Source of the DNA: Pseudomonadota bacterium
GTDB taxonomy: Bacteria > Campylobacterota > Campylobacteria > Campylobacterales > Sulfurospirillaceae
DNA length: 45,286 bases
Direction of reading: 5' to 3'
Assembly: GCA_017860615.1 (NCBI GenBank)
Contig: JAGDMU010000017.1
Location: forward strand, 1-45,286
The notes below the pieces were generated by a model, which saw nothing but the letters and a program-made list of their open reading frames with translations, did not search any database and was not told the origin of the DNA. The first letter of the stretch is position 1, and the number at the start of each line of letters is the position of its first letter. This document shows, piece by piece, positions 43,201 through 45,286 of the stretch. The translations under genes and the position numbers were made by a program.

Positions 43201-44630
43201 GCTGTTAAATTAATGTTGCTAAATGAAGATCCCATTGTTTTAAAGCTACCAACGGTTTGCGGTGTTCTTAGTGAAGCATTTGTAATAACCTCTAAGGTAT
43301 ATGCGTTAATTTCTATAGCATCAAAAGCTAACCCATTACTAGAAGCTTCATTGTAGTAATTGCTGGTTGATAACGAATTGCTGTTGAAAACAAAGTTGTT
43401 AGAGGTGTTTTGATTTGGTAAGGCTATAAAATCACGGTTATTGTAACAAAAGATTTCGATAGATTTATTGATGTCATTAAAAGGATTTACAACATGAAAA
43501 CCTGTGGAAAGGTTGTTACTTGCACAATAACTTTTATCATCGTTTATAATGGTTCCTATAGCTGATGTCGTTGCAAGAGTAGCATTGATTTCATTTGAAA
43601 GTGATAGAGTAAAAGTCTCATTGTTCTCTATTATTCGATCTCCTGAAATTGGCACTGAAATCGTTTTAGTAAGGTTGGTATCTGATGTTTTAAAAATTAA
43701 TGTTCCAGTAGTTTGATTATAGTCACTTCCTGCGGTAGCTGAGCCATCGGTAGTTGCATATTGCACAGAGGCGTTAGCGGATTCTGAAATAGTAACGGTA
43801 AAATTCATATTGCTATAGCTGGTATTGCCTTCTACTAAACTTGCATCAGCAATAGAGATTGTTGGTAGATACCCTATACCTTGAATAGAGAAATTGTAAG
43901 GATTCTCATTTGAGTCATTGTTACTTAGCGAAAGTGTTGCATTACGCGTACCTATTGCACTCGGAGCAAAACGAATTGTAAATGAGGTAGAGTTATTGGG
44001 AGTGACAGATGTTGAAGGTTGTGATGTGACAGTAAAGTTGCTGGCATTTGTCCCTCCAATACTAACACTACCAAGCGTAAGATTTGCAGTTCCTGTATTA
44101 TATACTGTAAAGATTTGTGATACAAAACCTTCATTTACCAAAATATTTCCAAAATTTGTCCCATCTATACTTGAGGGAGTAGCATCGCCATCTGTAATAC
44201 TAATATTGTTACCACGAATATCAATTTCGGGACTAGTAACCGTAATGGCATTGGTCATTGTCTCAGTATCGGTTGTTCCTCCACAAATGTTATTACTAGA
44301 TGCCATAAAACTGACAGAATAGGTACCTGCTGTATTGGGGGCAGTAATGTTGAATGTTTCAGTATAACTACCTTCTATATCGTGATTTGCATGATTAACA
44401 CATGTAATGCTTCCAGTACCAATGCGCCATGAAGTTGATCTCCAGTCTGTACTATTTGTTGTCGTTATATTAAGAGTCGCAGTAATTGTTGCATTTGTAG
44501 CGACAGTAATATTGGAAAGACCATTAAGTGTTGCTGAAGTAATACTTATAGCTGCATAGGCAGTATTTGGAAGCATAAATATAAGAATGAATAGTAAAAA
44601 ATAAAAGTGAAGATGGATCATTTTTTTCAT
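40218..44630 (-). CDS. giant exported pilus-tip adhesin (MshQ-like)
   Basis: This 1470-residue protein has a signal peptide (about 1-26, cut after AYA), an Ig-like N-terminal part (27-130), a choice-of-anchor D-like domain (about 134-253), a Calx-beta domain (about 257-364, with DGSATAGSDYNQTTGTLIF), and a GON-like Cys-containing domain (about 368-530). Next comes a large Trp/Tyr/Gly-rich region. The C-terminal part, with FYYGRVYSIDYRD (about 1307-1319) and APSPWLIFNPY (about 1417), resembles MshQ/DUF6701 proteins. It is rich in Asn, Thr and Ser and holds 21 D/E-X-N-X-S/T sequons. The start follows AAGGTGA. It leads the minor pilin operon. Domain names are by recognition; the adhesin role is inferred. 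Confidence 0.85.
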   Translation of the reverse strand: MKKMIHLHFYFLLFILIFMLPNTAYAAISITSATLNGLSNITVATNATITATLNITTTNSTDWRSTSWRIGTGSITCVNHANHDIEGSYTETFNITAPNTAGTYSVSFMASSNNICGGTTDTETMTNAITVTSPEIDIRGNNISITDGDATPSSIDGTNFGNILVNEGFVSQIFTVYNTGTANLTLGSVSIGGTNASNFTVTSQPSTSVTPNNSTSFTIRFAPSAIGTRNATLSLSNNDSNENPYNFSIQGIGYLPTISIADASLVEGNTSYSNMNFTVTISESANASVQYATTDGSATAGSDYNQTTGTLIFKTSDTNLTKTISVPISGDRIIENNETFTLSLSNEINATLATTSAIGTIINDDKSYCASNNLSTGFHVVNPFNDINKSIEIFCYNNRDFIALPNQNTSNNFVFNSNSLSTSNYYNEASSNGLAFDAIEINAYTLEVITNASLRTPQTVGSFKTMGSSFSNINLTATPFAIDWSNTTISNCTEGKLRKAYYGQDVKINTLDYDSKAICNIDKMKLKLLDDYRYLEYNGNEVLQKSCKTMAENVPESFLASSSIQGHYWISPSLNARSYNSTDITSAKRPIVVYCWYQTDLDWVWTFSLAMDGKVTNTKSDLTNKADTCSKFGLFPFVPNNEKTFDRVRAFLTDKKSQWINYTGTNNEKFKMFNNNSNYYLSTEYDGAIWPYGSFGVYFPYAGNNPQTWGGSATNKTGWMSGSPMHNIKSITTDYDRFNDGTNRNYYSWGHYSSTDTVTATNQYTYADTMGAKGWVSILGSADLNKTNEWFISRTGAGDNFSSIGNYPYYEPNGNYYAGAWVNFLYDSFGRVRHLDDLNNAYPYYDYMCMAEDNYDFTTRYTLIAGPFNAIEHSTASGREATDTVLTTKIVNNTLRFDILLLDDTSKTTLVPDKNVSVGIFLDDDNNGVSRDLYYFGDIKKYSTGTFNTLKSTGRFELPASAWPSGSNTWDKANKSLFFTFKYCAISDISVKEWTDCWTLSSNVATCKPGYESYCAQANSLDKFALRPNKFDVDITGTTPYKAGKSYNVSFYAKDYTNNNTANYNEKIPLTPTETLSNCITGVYDTNLSNLTFTNGIKNIPSLSYSEVGVVNIKIKETQGAEFAEIDASDTPDSERYITPYDQNWTYTPDHFSVTGTITNGANAYTYISSDLNMSLILDLNITAQKEDNVTTQNYNYDCYAKRTDYTISYDNLTITPANALSTIKYIETNTSKEGNVSINHTMTLNNLYKSIFATDHNGSAFPKIKINFDRNITKPSNPFSFVLRDVNVSDDDMIKGSSDINQSSLFYYGRVYSIDYRDPSPIQTTIRYEVYCNGCTLANFNITGAQSPLSLNWYQNSLHVNADGNVTTNGFTSVGTTLINGADTAISGNIANGLENNTLRLPNATPAPYTDRIRMAPSPWLIFNPYNTNATTNDFNVEFITSGSWAGQGSLGRTVDVNTSTRTNRKMEW

Positions 44631-44692
44631 AACATCACCTTTGCTAAATCTTTAAAAGTAAAGGCTGAAAATGTGTAAAGAAAATACACGGT

Positions 44693-45088
44693 TTACTCAG
44701 ATTTTTCTTTATTTAAAAAGGTTGAAATACTCTCCATCAAACCAAATTCAGGGTATTGATTGGCGTCTAAAACAACTTGTGCAACGCTTCCATTGTCCAC
44801 ATTGAATACGAGTGGGGCGATGAAATTAATCGTTGAGGTTTCAATCGGCGTTGCGATGATCATAATGTTTAAAATAAGAATGTTAGCGTTCTCTTTAATG
44901 TCCAAAAGTGCTCTAAAGTACTCAGGAATTTCAAATTCGTAAGGGCGAAGCATAAAAGGATTGATGAGTGTAAAAGTGGTAGTATCGGATTTTGAGATAA
45001 ATTTGACAAAAAATTCATCAATTTTTTCAATTTCAACCTCTTTGATGGTTTCAAATCCAGGGATCGGCGCTTTCACAGAGAAGATCAT
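44693..45088 (-). CDS. fliW: flagellar assembly factor FliW
   Basis: A 131-residue protein starting MIFSVKAPIPGFETIKEVEIEKID, with the family segments FTLINPFMLRPYEFEIP (about 41-57) and VFNVDNGSVAQVVLD (about 95-109). FliW binds flagellin and the regulator CsrA, coupling flagellin translation to filament assembly. The ATG at 45086-45088 follows AAAAGGA; the longer frame has no signal. It lies 62 nt upstream of the adhesin gene; only a weak 5-bp GTGTA/TACAC hairpin with a T-run separates them, so some readthrough is possible. Confidence 0.93.
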   Translation of the reverse strand: MIFSVKAPIPGFETIKEVEIEKIDEFFVKFISKSDTTTFTLINPFMLRPYEFEIPEYFRALLDIKENANILILNIMIIATPIETSTINFIAPLVFNVDNGSVAQVVLDANQYPEFGLMESISTFLNKEKSE

Positions 45089-45254
45089 ACTATTCCTTTT
45101 AAAAAACAAATATTTCATCTATTGTATCATTTTGTATGTTAAATGAGACAAGTTGCTTGAAAGAAATCGACTTCAAAGCGAAAAAATCTATTTTTATTTT
45201 AAGATAACAAAAAAGAAGATACAATAGGTTTTTTTAACACAAAGGATAGAGTGA

Positions 45255-45286
45255 ATGAAGATAGCAAATGTTCTTATTGTGGCGTC
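45255..45286 (+). CDS. start of an unidentified plus-strand gene (partial)
   Basis: An ATG at 45255 preceded by AAAGGA opens a frame reading MKIANVLIVA to the window edge. TACAAT at about 45218-45223 is a likely -10. Too short to identify. Confidence 0.5.
   Translation, partial: MKIANVLIVA

Noticed and set aside
43918-44322. 134-codon plus-strand ORF antisense to the adhesin
   Set aside because: It lies fully inside the adhesin gene, has no ribosome site, and its sequence mirrors the repetitive Thr/Asn-rich codons of the sense gene.
1-45286. CRISPR array, tRNA, rRNA, integrase or insertion sequence
   Set aside because: No regular direct repeats with spacers, no cloverleaf or rRNA sequence, and no transposase or integrase coding region was seen in the window.

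Overview
The window looks like a chromosomal segment of a Campylobacterota (Epsilonproteobacteria) bacterium, most likely a Sulfurospirillum-like member of the Campylobacterales. The evidence is the futalosine menaquinone gene mqnC in the order mqnC / M16-like protein / recG, a CheB without receiver domain paired with CheR, a fliW gene, LutABC-type lactate oxidation, short AAGGA ribosome sites, and moderately low GC with tightly overlapping genes. The genus is an inference; no rRNA, tRNA or CRISPR was seen.

Layout. 1-2186: two tandem chemotaxis receptors (the first is only a 3' end). 2292-6302: thiE, an acyltransferase, a rubrerythrin-like protein, a PAQR/hemolysin III protein that seems to start at an ATC codon, and a secreted-type EF-hand protein. 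6361-9837: a LysE exporter with a coupled 30-residue membrane peptide, then lutABC. 9944-14374: DMT exporter, GDSL esterase, a small protein, and a cNMP/CBS/DUF294 regulator with its DnaQ-like exonuclease. 14401-16724: an AT-rich DUF4238-like gene and a lone ACR3 arsenite exporter, separated by a short relic of metE. 16778-22106: metE, an orphan basic Cys-rich ORF with a TTG start, htpX-cupin, an RBBP9/YdeN hydrolase and an isochorismatase-like hydrolase. 22119-30882: a long minus-strand block folD-lepB-M50 protease-rpiB-(TM/coiled coil)-apt-trpB-dedA-pepA, then cheB-cheR. 30953-37569: a plus-strand block cytochrome c-hemL-atpZ-like-membrane protein-mqnC-M16-like-recG. 37572-45088: minus-strand fliW, a 1470-residue exported adhesin with three minor pilin-like proteins, and a long-form hibernation factor. 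The window ends in the first codons of a plus-strand gene.

Two things stand out. (1) A dispersed intergenic element occurs three times (about 9848-9943, 20791-20881, 23577-23670). Each copy has a terminal hairpin with an invariant loop/closing sequence GCTTTGC but different, still complementary arms, and the same end of the element always directly follows a stop codon. This looks like covariation in a structured 3'-UTR or REP-like element. (2) The four-gene pilus-tip operon 38097-44630 resembles a reduced MSHA cluster (MshQ/D/O/P-like). Its adhesin carries 21 extended bacterial N-glycosylation sequons (D/E-X-N-X-S/T) against about 3 expected from composition, and two of the minor pilins carry 4 each, which suggests a heavily N-glycosylated pilus tip.

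Other oddities: an hpf gene without any canonical start codon that keeps its conserved N-terminal helix, an M16 protein without HxxEH, and a 27-bp near-copy of metE near the DUF4238 gene. Most other genes are ordinary housekeeping genes.
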